The notes beneath the pieces were generated by a model. It searched no databases. It had not been told where the DNA came from and worked only from the letters and a program-made list of their open reading frames with translations. This document shows, in pieces, positions 1-7,185 of a DNA stretch of 23,826 nucleotides. Source of the DNA: Candidatus Eiseniibacteriota bacterium (GTDB lineage Bacteria; Eisenbacteria; RBG-16-71-46; JAFGJU01); assembly GCA_016928935.1 (NCBI GenBank), contig JAFGJU010000232.1:1-23826 (forward strand), given 5' to 3'. The translations under genes were made by a program, and so were the position numbers. The number at the start of each line of letters is the position of its first letter. The stretch's first letter is position 1.

Positions 1-44
1 CCCCTGAGGCGAAGGAGTAGGCCCGCCGGCGCCCCGTCGCGGTT

Positions 45-1823
45 CTACCTGGCCCGCAGCACTACCAGGGTCAGGTCGTCGTTCAGCCTGGCCTCACCCC
101 GGAAGGCCGTCACGCCGTCTATTATGCCCTGCATCACGCCTTCGGAGTCCCTCCCCGCGACCGTCCTCACGAGCTCTTCCAGCCGTTCCTGGCCGAACTG
201 GTCGCGCTCCGGGTTCATGGCGTCGGTGACTCCGTCCGTGTAGAGGACCAGGAGGTCTCCGCTCGCGAACGAGACCCTTCTCTCCTTGAACGTGATGCCG
301 GGCAGAGCTCCGAGCACGGTGCCGCCTTCCATCAACAGCTCGGTCCTGCCGTCCGTTCGGACGAGTATCGGCGGGTTGTGTCCGGCGTTGGAGTAAGTCA
401 GGACGCGAGCCCTGGTGTCCAGCACTCCATAAAAGGCCGTGACGAAGTTGCCGCTCTCCACACTCTCGAGGAGCAGCCTGTTCACCTTGGCCAGTATCGT
501 CCTGATGGCGTAGTTGTTCCTTATCTCCGCCCTGAGGCTGGCCCTGAAGCTGGCCATGATCAGGGAGGCGGGGATCCCCTTCCCGGACACGTCGGCGATG
601 GCGATGCCGGTTTGGTGCTCGACGATCGGGACGAAGTCGTAGTAGTCTCCGCCCACCTCCTCGTACGATATGTTCGTGGCGCAGACGTCGAAACCCTCAA
701 ACAGGGGGCAGCCGGCCGGAAGGAAGGTGGCCTGTATCTGGCGCGCGATCTTGAGCTCCTCCACGAGCCAGCGTCTTCTCAGCAGTTCCTCGGACAGCCT
801 CGCGCGCTCGATCATTATCGCGGCCTGGGTCGCGAAGGCGGACAGCAGGTCCACGTGGTCGTCCGTGAAGGCGTTGAGCCTGTCGCTCTCTAGGTTGAAG
901 GCGCCTATGACCGAGTCGCCCGTGAGGAGAGGCACGACGACTTCCGAGCGCACACTGGGCCTCGCCTCCACGTACCTGGGGTCCTTCTTCGTGTCGGCCA
1001 CGACGAACTCGCGCCCCTCCTTTATGGACAGCCCCACCAGGCCCTCGCCGAGCTTCAGCCTGACCTTGTCGCCGTAAGCGGGCTCGTAACCTCTCGTGGC
1101 CAGTGTCTCGATGTCCAGCGAGCCCGGCCGCAGGAGATAAACGCCCCCGGCGTCATACGGTATCACCCTGGACAGGGCGTCGAGGATGGAGTCCAACACC
1201 GCCTGCACGTCCAGAGACGAGCCGACCGCCTTGCCCACGTCGAACAGCATTTCCTTCTCGAGGACGTTTCTGCTGAGCTCTCTCCTCAGCGACAGCATCC
1301 TGAAGTACGGTGTGACCGCCGGGGCCAGCCTCGCGCAGGCGGCCACGTGCGCCTCGGTGAACGCGGAGCCGCCGGAAGAATTGAAGGCGCAGAAGGCACC
1401 GAGATACTCTCCGGCGCTCCTGACCGGGGTACAAAGCGCCGACCCCAGCCTCATCTTGAGCAGGCCCTCCAGGCCCCGCTGGGTCTGCGCCTCGAGTTCA
1501 TCTTTTGTGATACTCACCGCGCCGCCTGCCGTCGACGCGAGGAAGGGCAGGGGCTCCGACGCGGCCAGCCTGCCCGACACGACGGACTCTCCCGGGCGCT
1601 CGGCGGTCATAACGACGCTCACCGTGCCCCGCAACCTGTCCGGCAGGAAGAGCGCCGTCCTCTCCGCCGACGACAGCTCCGCCAGGACGGACAGCATCGC
1701 CTCTGCCAGCTCGTCAGAAGTGCCGACGGCGTTCAACCGCTCGAGGACCCTCTGGACCTCGGCCGCCGCGTTCACCGGCGGCAAGAACGACTCAGGTGTT
1801 GATTGTCCCAATTCCTTTTCCAT
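45..1823 (-). CDS. GAF-GAF-PP2C (SpoIIE/RsbU-type) serine/threonine phosphatase
   Basis: This is a 592-residue soluble signalling phosphatase of the SpoIIE/RsbU class. Two GAF-like sensor domains (about residues 40-175 and 195-340) lead through a helical linker (about 340-365) into a PP2C-type catalytic domain (about 365-592). Metal-binding and catalytic motifs are visible: EVGGDYYD (about 389), DVSGKG (about 411), NAGHNPP (about 479), LYTDGVTDA (about 528) and the terminal DDLTLVVLR. Family members dephosphorylate anti-anti-sigma factors in partner-switching pathways, but no STAS or HPK-like partner gene is nearby, so the target is unknown. I see no signal peptide or membrane segment. The frame stays open to an ATG at 1850, but I start at the ATG at 1823 because GGGAG (1829-1833 on the complement) lies 5 nt upstream. 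A start at 1850 would also fall inside the putative -10 box. It is transcribed divergently from the ade region. Confidence 0.88.
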   Translation of the reverse strand: MEKELGQSTPESFLPPVNAAAEVQRVLERLNAVGTSDELAEAMLSVLAELSSAERTALFLPDRLRGTVSVVMTAERPGESVVSGRLAASEPLPFLASTAGGAVSITKDELEAQTQRGLEGLLKMRLGSALCTPVRSAGEYLGAFCAFNSSGGSAFTEAHVAACARLAPAVTPYFRMLSLRRELSRNVLEKEMLFDVGKAVGSSLDVQAVLDSILDALSRVIPYDAGGVYLLRPGSLDIETLATRGYEPAYGDKVRLKLGEGLVGLSIKEGREFVVADTKKDPRYVEARPSVRSEVVVPLLTGDSVIGAFNLESDRLNAFTDDHVDLLSAFATQAAIMIERARLSEELLRRRWLVEELKIARQIQATFLPAGCPLFEGFDVCATNISYEEVGGDYYDFVPIVEHQTGIAIADVSGKGIPASLIMASFRASLRAEIRNNYAIRTILAKVNRLLLESVESGNFVTAFYGVLDTRARVLTYSNAGHNPPILVRTDGRTELLMEGGTVLGALPGITFKERRVSFASGDLLVLYTDGVTDAMNPERDQFGQERLEELVRTVAGRDSEGVMQGIIDGVTAFRGEARLNDDLTLVVLRAR

Positions 1824-1842
1824 TTTGACTCCCGCAGAATGT

Positions 1843-1871
1843 ATCATCACCGCGTTCTCGAGTCAAATCAA
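1843..1871 (-). promoter_or_regulatory. Putative promoter of the phosphatase gene
   Basis: On the minus strand, TTGATT (1866-1871) and GATGAT (1843-1848) are 17 bp apart, each matching sigma-70 consensus at 4 of 6. An overlapping alternative is TTGACT (1861-1866) with TACATT (1838-1843), also 17 bp apart. The first places transcription start just ahead of the ribosome-binding site at 1829-1833. The second would remove that site. Both are weak matches found by eye. Confidence 0.35.
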
Positions 1872-1944
1872 CCTCACTTTGATTCAGCGTCACACTGTGG
1901 CAGGAAAATCGCGGCCCGGCGAGAAGGCCGCAGTCGCTTTTCGC

Positions 1945-1973
1945 TTGACATCAGGAGGCGTCGTGGGGATAAT
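1945..1973 (+). promoter_or_regulatory. Strong sigma-70-like promoter P1 in the phosphatase/ade intergenic region
   Basis: A perfect TTGACA (1945-1950) is followed after exactly 17 bp by GATAAT (1968-1973), giving 11 of 12 consensus bases. Transcription would begin near 1980 and run right, but the next coding start is at 2406. It therefore makes either a long leader for ade or a separate untranslated RNA. A second promoter at 2281 lies closer to ade. Confidence 0.6.
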
Positions 1974-1979
1974 GAATTT

Positions 1980-2262
1980 GGTTGCTGGAACGTGGGATGT
2001 GTCGTACCTTCCGACCCAGTCAGTGACAAAAACCGAATAGCCGTTAAGCTCGGGTTTTCCGGGCGGGCATCGTCTGCGTTGTCAGCCGCTCCCGTCAGCA
2101 GCCCTCGGGTCCGGGAGTCAAGCTGCCAAAACAGACCTACCAAAAAATCCGCATCTTGCCTGTCAGCACGGCAGCAGAGTTGGCGCGAAGCGATGCCCCC
2201 CGGAAAACCTTTTTTGGGGGCGGGCCGCGGAGCCGTGAGGCGTCGGCCCGCCCTTGGCTTAG
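1980..2262 (+). ncRNA. Candidate small non-coding RNA or structured leader (family unknown)
   Basis: This gene-free stretch starts at promoter P1 and ends just past a GC-rich hairpin. It has a composite stem at 2083-2125: CAGC (2083-2086) pairs with GCTG (2122-2125), CTCCCG (2089-2094) pairs with CGGGAG (2112-2117), and an inner CCC/GGG can close the loop. A-rich single-stranded stretches follow (about 2127-2148). The GGGCGGG near 2062 could compete for the CCCGCCC arm of the 2218-2253 hairpin. No open frame with a ribosome-binding site fits. I checked for hallmarks of RNase P RNA, tmRNA, SRP RNA and the purine riboswitch and saw none. It could equally be a regulatory leader of ade, or have no function. 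Confidence 0.25.
2218..2253 (+). terminator. GC-rich hairpin, possible terminator or attenuator
   Basis: GGGCGGGCCG (2218-2227) and CGGCCCGCCC (2244-2253) form a perfect 10-bp stem around a 16-nt loop. The tail TTGGCTTAGGCTT is only moderately T-rich, so intrinsic termination is uncertain. It sits between promoter P1 (1945) and the ade-proximal promoter (2281), where it could end a P1 transcript. Confidence 0.3.
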
Positions 2263-2280
2263 GCTTGCGCAGCTTTTGAT

Positions 2281-2310
2281 TTGACAGGGTTCACGTTCGG
2301 CCGCTATAGT
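2281..2310 (+). promoter_or_regulatory. Promoter P2 of ade
   Basis: TTGACA (2281-2286) and TATAGT (2305-2310) are separated by 18 bp, matching sigma-70 at 6/6 and 5/6. Transcription would start near 2317, giving a leader of about 90 nt before the GTG at 2406. This rules out a TTG at 2310 as the start codon of the downstream frame. Confidence 0.6.
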
Positions 2311-2405
2311 TGGAGCAATTGACGGCGGCCGGGGTCGCGGCGCGCGAATGGACGGCGGCCGAGGGTCCGGTCCAGCGCTCGTTCAGTTGGGGAAGGAGTG
2401 CAGAG

Positions 2406-4115
2406 GTGTCAGTGGAAGAGTTGATTGAAGTGGCGGCAGGAGAAAAGGAAGCGGACATAGTGCTCAAGGGGGGCAAGGTGGTGAACGTCCTGAGCGGCGA
2501 GATCTACGAGGCGGACGTGGCCATACTGGGCAGCCAGATCGCCGGACTGGGCGCGTACTCCGGAAAGACGGAGATCGACGTGAGCGGAAAGTACGTGTGC
2601 CCCGGCCTCATCGACGGCCACGTGCACATCGAGAGCTCGATGGTGTCCGTCCCGGAGTTCGCGCGGGTCGTGGTGCCCCTCGGGACCACCACAGTGGTCG
2701 TGGATCCGCACGAGATTGCCAACGTGATGGGGTCCGAGGGCATCCTGTTCATGCTGAAGTCGAGTAAGTACAATCCGCTGAACGTGTTCGTGATGCTTCC
2801 TTCATGCGTACCCTCAACCGACCTGGAGACCGCAGGGGCGGAGCTCAAGGCGCTCGACCTGTTTCCTTTCCTGTCTGACAAGTGGGTCCTGGGGTTGGGC
2901 GAGATGATGAACTACCACGGCGTCATAACGAGAAACGAAGACGTGATGGACATGATAAAGATCGCGAACGGGAAGCGCATCGACGGGCACGCTCCCGGCG
3001 TGACCGGCCGCAGTCTGAACGCCTACGCCGCCGGCGGCATTCAGTCGGACCACGAATCCGTGACGCTGGAAGAGGCGAGGGAAAAGCTGAGAGTGGGCCT
3101 CCATATCATGCTGCGGGAGGGTTCGGCCAGCAGGAACCTGCTGGACCTGCTGCCGCTCGTGACCCACCGGAACGCCGACAGGTTCATGTTCGTGACCGAC
3201 GACAAGCACCCGGGCGACCTGCTCACCGAGGGGCACATAGACTACATGCTGAGGCTGGCCGTGGCGAACGGCGTGGACCCTGCCCTGGCCGTCAAGATGG
3301 CCACTTCTAACACCGCGGAATACTACGGCCTGGACAAGCTGGGGGCCATTGCGCCCGGCTACTTCGCCGACATAGCGGTCCTGGATGACTTCGAGACGTG
3401 CCGTGCGGCCCTGGTGATGAAGAACGGCGAGGTCGTGGCCAGGGACGGGAAGCCCGAGCGGGCGTTTCAGACGAAGTACAAACTGCCCATCAGGAGCTCC
3501 GTCAACGTGAAGGCTCTCAGCCTGGACGATTTCGCCGTGGAGGCCAAGGACGGCCTGGCCAACGTGATCGGGCTCTTGCCGGGCAAGATCATTACCGAGT
3601 GGCTCCGAGAGAGGCCGAAGGTCGTGGGCGGGCGCGTCGTCTCCGACCCTTCCTCCGACTTGGTCAAGATAGCCGTCGTGGAGAGGCACCACGCCTCCGG
3701 CAACATCGGGCTGGGACTGGTCAAGGGGTTTGGGCTCAAGAGGGGGGCCTTCGCGTCCAGCATCGCCCACGACTCTCACAACATAATCGTGGCGGGGGTC
3801 GACGACGTCGACATGCTGCGCTGCGTGACGCACATAGTCGAGATGCAGGGAGGGCTCTGCGTCTCGAGCGGCGGGGAGATAGTCGATTCGCTCCCCCTGC
3901 CCATAGCCGGGCTGATGAGCGAAGGCCCGATGGAGTTCGTGCGTGACAAGCTGGAGGGACTTCACGCATCGCTCGGGCAGCTCGGCATCGGCGTGAACGA
4001 CCCCTTCATGGCAGTGTCGTTCCTGGCGCTGCCCGTCGTGCCCAGCCTCAAGCTGACGGACAAGGGCCTGGTGGACGTCGAGAAGTTGAGGCTGATAGAG
4101 CTCTTCTCGAGCTAG
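2406..4115 (+). CDS. ade: Adenine deaminase
   Basis: A 569-residue metal-dependent amidohydrolase that converts adenine to hypoxanthine and ammonia in cytosolic purine salvage. Diagnostic features are PGLIDGHVHIESS (His72, His74, Glu76), VVDPHEIANVMG (about 99-110), DGHAPG with His195, and TDDKHPGDL with Asp265 and His268. They are followed by the urease-type beta domain and the long C-terminal domain typical of Ade (SSGGEIVDSLPLPIAGLMS). Length matches the usual 570-600 residues. The start is the GTG at 2406, with AAGGAG (2393-2398) 7 nt upstream. The frame extends up to a TTG at 2310, but that codon overlaps the -10 box. No purine riboswitch aptamer is recognisable upstream. The next gene follows after about 100 bp on the same strand. 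Confidence 0.93.
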   Translation: MSVEELIEVAAGEKEADIVLKGGKVVNVLSGEIYEADVAILGSQIAGLGAYSGKTEIDVSGKYVCPGLIDGHVHIESSMVSVPEFARVVVPLGTTTVVVDPHEIANVMGSEGILFMLKSSKYNPLNVFVMLPSCVPSTDLETAGAELKALDLFPFLSDKWVLGLGEMMNYHGVITRNEDVMDMIKIANGKRIDGHAPGVTGRSLNAYAAGGIQSDHESVTLEEAREKLRVGLHIMLREGSASRNLLDLLPLVTHRNADRFMFVTDDKHPGDLLTEGHIDYMLRLAVANGVDPALAVKMATSNTAEYYGLDKLGAIAPGYFADIAVLDDFETCRAALVMKNGEVVARDGKPERAFQTKYKLPIRSSVNVKALSLDDFAVEAKDGLANVIGLLPGKIITEWLRERPKVVGGRVVSDPSSDLVKIAVVERHHASGNIGLGLVKGFGLKRGAFASSIAHDSHNIIVAGVDDVDMLRCVTHIVEMQGGLCVSSGGEIVDSLPLPIAGLMSEGPMEFVRDKLEGLHASLGQLGIGVNDPFMAVSFLALPVVPSLKLTDKGLVDVEKLRLIELFSS

Positions 4116-4137
4116 GCGCTTCCGCGGAAATTTCTGC

Positions 4138-4166
4138 TTGCAGTCACGTCTCCGAATTCATATTCT
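4138..4166 (+). promoter_or_regulatory. Weak putative promoter before the EF-Tu-like gene
   Basis: TTGCAG (4138-4143) and TATTCT (4161-4166) are 17 bp apart, with 3/6 and 4/6 matches. It would start transcription about 44 nt before the GTG at 4217. No terminator is visible after ade, so read-through from ade is equally possible. Confidence 0.3.
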
Positions 4167-4216
4167 GGACTTCAGGGCAATAGTCCGCGTCTTTCGCTTG
4201 GAAGGGGGTGACGCAG

Positions 4217-4471
4217 GTGACAGAAGAGAAGGTCGGGTTTGTCGAGCACTACTTCGACAAGTTGGGCGTGGCGGCCATAAGGCTGACCGGGCCGCTGAAG
4301 GTCGGCGACAAGATCCACATCAAGGGGCATACGACCGACGTGGAGCAGAGTATAGACTCCATCCAGATAGAGCACGCTTCGGTCCCGAGCGCCGACAATG
4401 GCGCCGACATCGGCGTCAAAGTGAAAGACAAGGTCAGGCAACACGACGAGGTCTTCAGAGTGGTCGACTAG
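4217..4471 (+). CDS. Solo translation elongation factor domain-II-like protein
   Basis: This 84-residue protein is a free-standing beta-barrel like domain II of EF-Tu, with no GTPase domain. Recognisable stretches are KVGFVEHYFDKLGVAAIRL, LKVGDKIHIKGHTTD, DSIQIEH and VKVKDKVRQHDEVFRV. The same small protein is annotated in many bacteria and archaea as 'translation elongation factor-like protein', and from memory it often occurs beside U32-family peptidases, which are linked to tRNA modification. No U32 gene is in this window. The start is the GTG at 4217, preceded by GGGGGT (4204-4209) at 7 nt. A GTG at 4208 is also in frame but overlaps that site. The gene ends 26 bp from the convergent subtilase stop. 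Confidence 0.8.
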   Translation: MTEEKVGFVEHYFDKLGVAAIRLTGPLKVGDKIHIKGHTTDVEQSIDSIQIEHASVPSADNGADIGVKVKDKVRQHDEVFRVVD

Positions 4472-4497
4472 TCCGGTTGCCGCGCGGGAGACAGCGT

Positions 4498-7017
4498 CTA
4501 CCTTATCAACACCGCCTTGACGTAGGAATCGTGTGCCTTCGCCTCGAGCCGTATGAAGTACACCCCCGAGGAGACGGGTCGGCCGTCCTCGTCGGTGCCC
4601 GTCCAGGTGGTCGTTCCTCGCAGGGGCTCGGGACCCCATTGCGCCTCCAGCAGCGTTCTCGTCAGACGACCCTGCGCGTCGAACACCCGGATTGAGAACT
4701 TCTCCCTGGTCTCGGACGACGGCAGCAAGTACGTGACTGTGGTCACGGGGTTGAACGGGTTCGGGTAGTTCTGCGCCAGCGAGCCGCCGGGGACGTACGG
4801 CGCGTCCGCCTGCGCCACCAGGATGAGCGGCGCGACGGCGTCCAGTATCCTGAGCTTGCCGAAGCCCCACGAGTCGTTGTAGTCCGGCCCCGTGAACTCG
4901 TCGCGCTCAGCCGCGGCCGTGATCCGCTGCTTGATGCCGAAGGGCGTCAAGTCCGGCGAGGCCTGGAGCACGACGGCTGCGCCGGCGGCCACGTGCGGGC
5001 CCGCGGCGCTCGTTCCGCTGAACTGCCGGAAGCCCCCGAACGTGGAGCCGGCCGGGTAATGCGACCTGGAAGTGTAGACGTCGTAGTTGCCCGGCGCGGC
5101 GATTTCCAGCACGGACACGCCGTCTATCCTCTTGCCGCGGCTGCTGAACTCGCTCAACTCTCCCGGCTCGACCGACCCGTCGCCCACGCCCTCGTACCCC
5201 ACGTAGCCGCGCGTGCTGTACGAGGCCAGCGTGAAGGCGCTGTCGGCGGTCGCCGGCCAGCACACGGTTTTGTCGGTGCTCAAGTAGTTCGTGAACTCGG
5301 CGCCGCCCGCCCAAGAGCTGGCGTCGTCAGCCACGTAAGCGTTGACCTCCTCCTCCGCCTCGGACTCGCTCGTCAGGTCCAGCGTCCAGTTTCCCTCTAC
5401 GCCGGAGGCGCTGTGGATCTGGACGTCGAACTCCGCCGTACCCCGCGGCGAAGTCGTCCGCAGCGAATACACTTCGTAACTCCCGATCGTCTGATAAGTC
5501 CCGGTTCCCAGGAGAAGCGCGCTCACGTCCTCGGGCGTCGTTAAGGAGAAAGACACGTCGTTCGAGGGAGTCCTCCAGAGCAGGGTCGTCCAGATGTAGT
5601 TGATGGGCGCTCCGCCGTAGGAGGCGGGCGAATAGAGCGTGATGTCCTGGGTGGCGAGCCCGTCCAGAGCCATCTGGGCGTGCTTGTTACCGCGGCAGAG
5701 GTTGCCGGCCGGCGTAACCTGAAGCATGCTGTCCGCGGCGGCGTCCAGCGTCAGCTCGTCGTTAGTGGAGCCGTCCAGGGGTGCCCATACGAAGCCCGCG
5801 CCCTCGTACAGCACCAGGTCCGCTCCTCTCGCCCTCGCCCAGTCCAGCAGCGTCACCAGAGAAAGGTCGCTGAAAAAATTCCCGACCACGACTTCGGCGT
5901 CAGGCGCGATTCCACAGAAACGGCTGACTCCTCTCACGCCCCCGGCCAGAATCCCGCAGACCGAGGTGCCGTGCCCGTTGGTGTCCGGGTCGGTGTCGAT
6001 CAAATCCTCTCCCCTGACCCTCTCGACGTTGTCCGTGTTGAGAGTGGCCGCGACCTTGCAGGTGGCGAGGGCCACAAGCCTCTCGTTCACGTCCAGGGCC
6101 AGGTCCGCGTCTTCGTCCAGCAGGACGAACAGTCGCTCGCCGTAGGTGGGGGAGTCCTCGTCGTACCCGGCCGCGGGGCCCTGGTCCCGCGCTCCGTTGT
6201 CGTTGGCGTCGTTGTACAGCCAGTCCCAGTGTGACTGGAACACTCCGTCGTTGTTGCTCGTGCCGCTGCCGCCGAAAGTGCGCGCTGGGTCGTATATCCT
6301 GCCGTCGAAGAACCGCAGAGTCTCGCCGGGGTCCGGCGTGCCGCTGCAGTTCAGGTCCACCGCGTCCACGCCGGAGTCGAACGCCTCGTTCTCGTTCACG
6401 TCCAGCCAGTTCAGAGTGTCGCCGTCGGCCCTCCAGAGATGCGGATGGAACACGTCCACGCCCGTGTCCAGGTCCGCCACGACCATTCCCTGCCCGGTAA
6501 GGTGCTCTTCCAGCAAGTTGAGCTGCTCCCAGGCCTGCGGAGCCTGTATCTCGGGCGCGCTCACGTCGAGCACCGGGAGCATCCTGGGCCTCCAGACTGA
6601 TTCGATCATTCGCACGCCCGGCCGGGCCCTCAGCTGCTCGAGCAGGTCCCAGGGCAGGAACGCGCCGTAGACGTTGCCCGCGCGGCAGACCCTGCCGTCC
6701 AGCCGTTCGAACTCGACGCCCTCTGACTCCAACCCGGCCAGCTCGGACTCTGAGAGCGGCCGGTCGAACCTGACGGTCACGTGGCACCGGGGCCGGGCGG
6801 CCACTGCGCACAACGAGCCCGTCTGCACCCTGTCCAGCCTGTCGCGCGAAGCCAGCAGCAGGCGCAGGGACGGCCCGAGCACGTCGGGCGCGGCGCCCGC
6901 GGAGCAAAAAACCACTGAAACCGAGGTGACGCTCAATGTGAGTGTGAGGAGAAACAGCAGTGCCGCGCGGAATGTCCTCGGCGCGCTCCTGCTGCGGGTC
7001 CCGTGGGCGTTTGTCAT
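4498..7017 (-). CDS. Secreted S8 subtilisin-like protease with T9SS-type C-terminal tail
   Basis: An 839-residue exported serine protease. A signal peptide (hydrophobic core about residues 17-37) and a propeptide-like region precede an S8 domain with the full catalytic set: Asp184 (DLDTGVD), His349 (NGHGTSVCG), oxyanion Asn439 (PAGN) and Ser670 (SGTSAAGPH). About 165 residues separate Asp and His, far more than in subtilisin, and this insert holds three calcium-loop-like motifs (206-214, 270-278, 301-309). Residues about 480-585 may form an inserted beta domain. The tail (about 746-839) begins NYPNPFNPVT, contains WTGTDEDGRPVSSGVYFIRL and ends AVLIR, like FlgD-type/Por sorting domains. The start is the ATG at 7017, with GGAG 7 nt upstream. 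The frame is open to 7095, but that lies at the predicted transcript start. It has its own promoter downstream of pyrE. Confidence 0.9.
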   Translation of the reverse strand: MTNAHGTRSRSAPRTFRAALLFLLTLTLSVTSVSVVFCSAGAAPDVLGPSLRLLLASRDRLDRVQTGSLCAVAARPRCHVTVRFDRPLSESELAGLESEGVEFERLDGRVCRAGNVYGAFLPWDLLEQLRARPGVRMIESVWRPRMLPVLDVSAPEIQAPQAWEQLNLLEEHLTGQGMVVADLDTGVDVFHPHLWRADGDTLNWLDVNENEAFDSGVDAVDLNCSGTPDPGETLRFFDGRIYDPARTFGGSGTSNNDGVFQSHWDWLYNDANDNGARDQGPAAGYDEDSPTYGERLFVLLDEDADLALDVNERLVALATCKVAATLNTDNVERVRGEDLIDTDPDTNGHGTSVCGILAGGVRGVSRFCGIAPDAEVVVGNFFSDLSLVTLLDWARARGADLVLYEGAGFVWAPLDGSTNDELTLDAAADSMLQVTPAGNLCRGNKHAQMALDGLATQDITLYSPASYGGAPINYIWTTLLWRTPSNDVSFSLTTPEDVSALLLGTGTYQTIGSYEVYSLRTTSPRGTAEFDVQIHSASGVEGNWTLDLTSESEAEEEVNAYVADDASSWAGGAEFTNYLSTDKTVCWPATADSAFTLASYSTRGYVGYEGVGDGSVEPGELSEFSSRGKRIDGVSVLEIAAPGNYDVYTSRSHYPAGSTFGGFRQFSGTSAAGPHVAAGAAVVLQASPDLTPFGIKQRITAAAERDEFTGPDYNDSWGFGKLRILDAVAPLILVAQADAPYVPGGSLAQNYPNPFNPVTTVTYLLPSSETREKFSIRVFDAQGRLTRTLLEAQWGPEPLRGTTTWTGTDEDGRPVSSGVYFIRLEAKAHDSYVKAVLIR

Positions 7018-7072
7018 GTCGTGTCTCCGCGTATCCCGGCAGGTGACGCCGCGAAAAGCCTCAACATGTGGA

Positions 7073-7087
7073 GCGGACTGCGTCCGC
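7073..7087 (-). other. Small hairpin at the 5' end of the subtilase mRNA
   Basis: GCGGAC and GTCCGC form a perfect 6-bp stem with a 3-nt loop a few bases after the predicted transcription start (about 7091) and about 55 nt before the ATG at 7017. It may stabilise the message. No function is demonstrated. Confidence 0.35.
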
Positions 7088-7097
7088 CCGAACATCC

Positions 7098-7125
7098 ATT
7101 ATATCACGCCGCCCCGCCGAATCAA
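7098..7125 (-). promoter_or_regulatory. Promoter of the S8 subtilase gene
   Basis: On the minus strand, TTGATT (7120-7125) and a perfect TATAAT (7098-7103) are 16 bp apart. TGA directly before the -10 box gives an extended -10. It lies in the 168-bp gap between pyrE and the subtilase, so the subtilase can be expressed independently of pyrE. Confidence 0.65.
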
Positions 7126-7185
7126 AGAGAGAGTGCCCCGGGCAGTGCGTCGTCCAACCAGGTTCGCGGCTGCGGAAGCGGCCGT

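Noticed and set aside
2199..2220. C-tract, A-tract, T-tract, G-tract stretch as a terminator
   Set aside because: The T-run lies inside the possible C/G stem and not after it, and the inner stem is only a few weak pairs.
1980..2280. Purine riboswitch, SRP RNA, tmRNA or RNase P RNA ahead of ade
   Set aside because: I looked for the hallmark sequences and saw none. The region is therefore only offered as an unknown candidate.
2310..2405. TTG start and N-terminal extension of adenine deaminase
   Set aside because: The TTG overlaps the -10 box of promoter P2, and the extension resembles no Ade sequence. GTG 2406 has AAGGAG at 7 nt.
2814..3965. Antisense frame of 383 codons opposite ade
   Set aside because: It is His/Val/Arg-rich, with no recognisable domain, and fully overlaps a confidently identified adenine deaminase.
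4116..4135. TTCCGCGGAA palindrome after ade as a terminator
   Set aside because: It has no loop and no T-run, only a short self-complementary sequence.
4472..4497. Bidirectional terminator between the convergent EF-Tu-like and subtilase genes
   Set aside because: Only 26 bp are available and they contain no inverted repeat or T-run.
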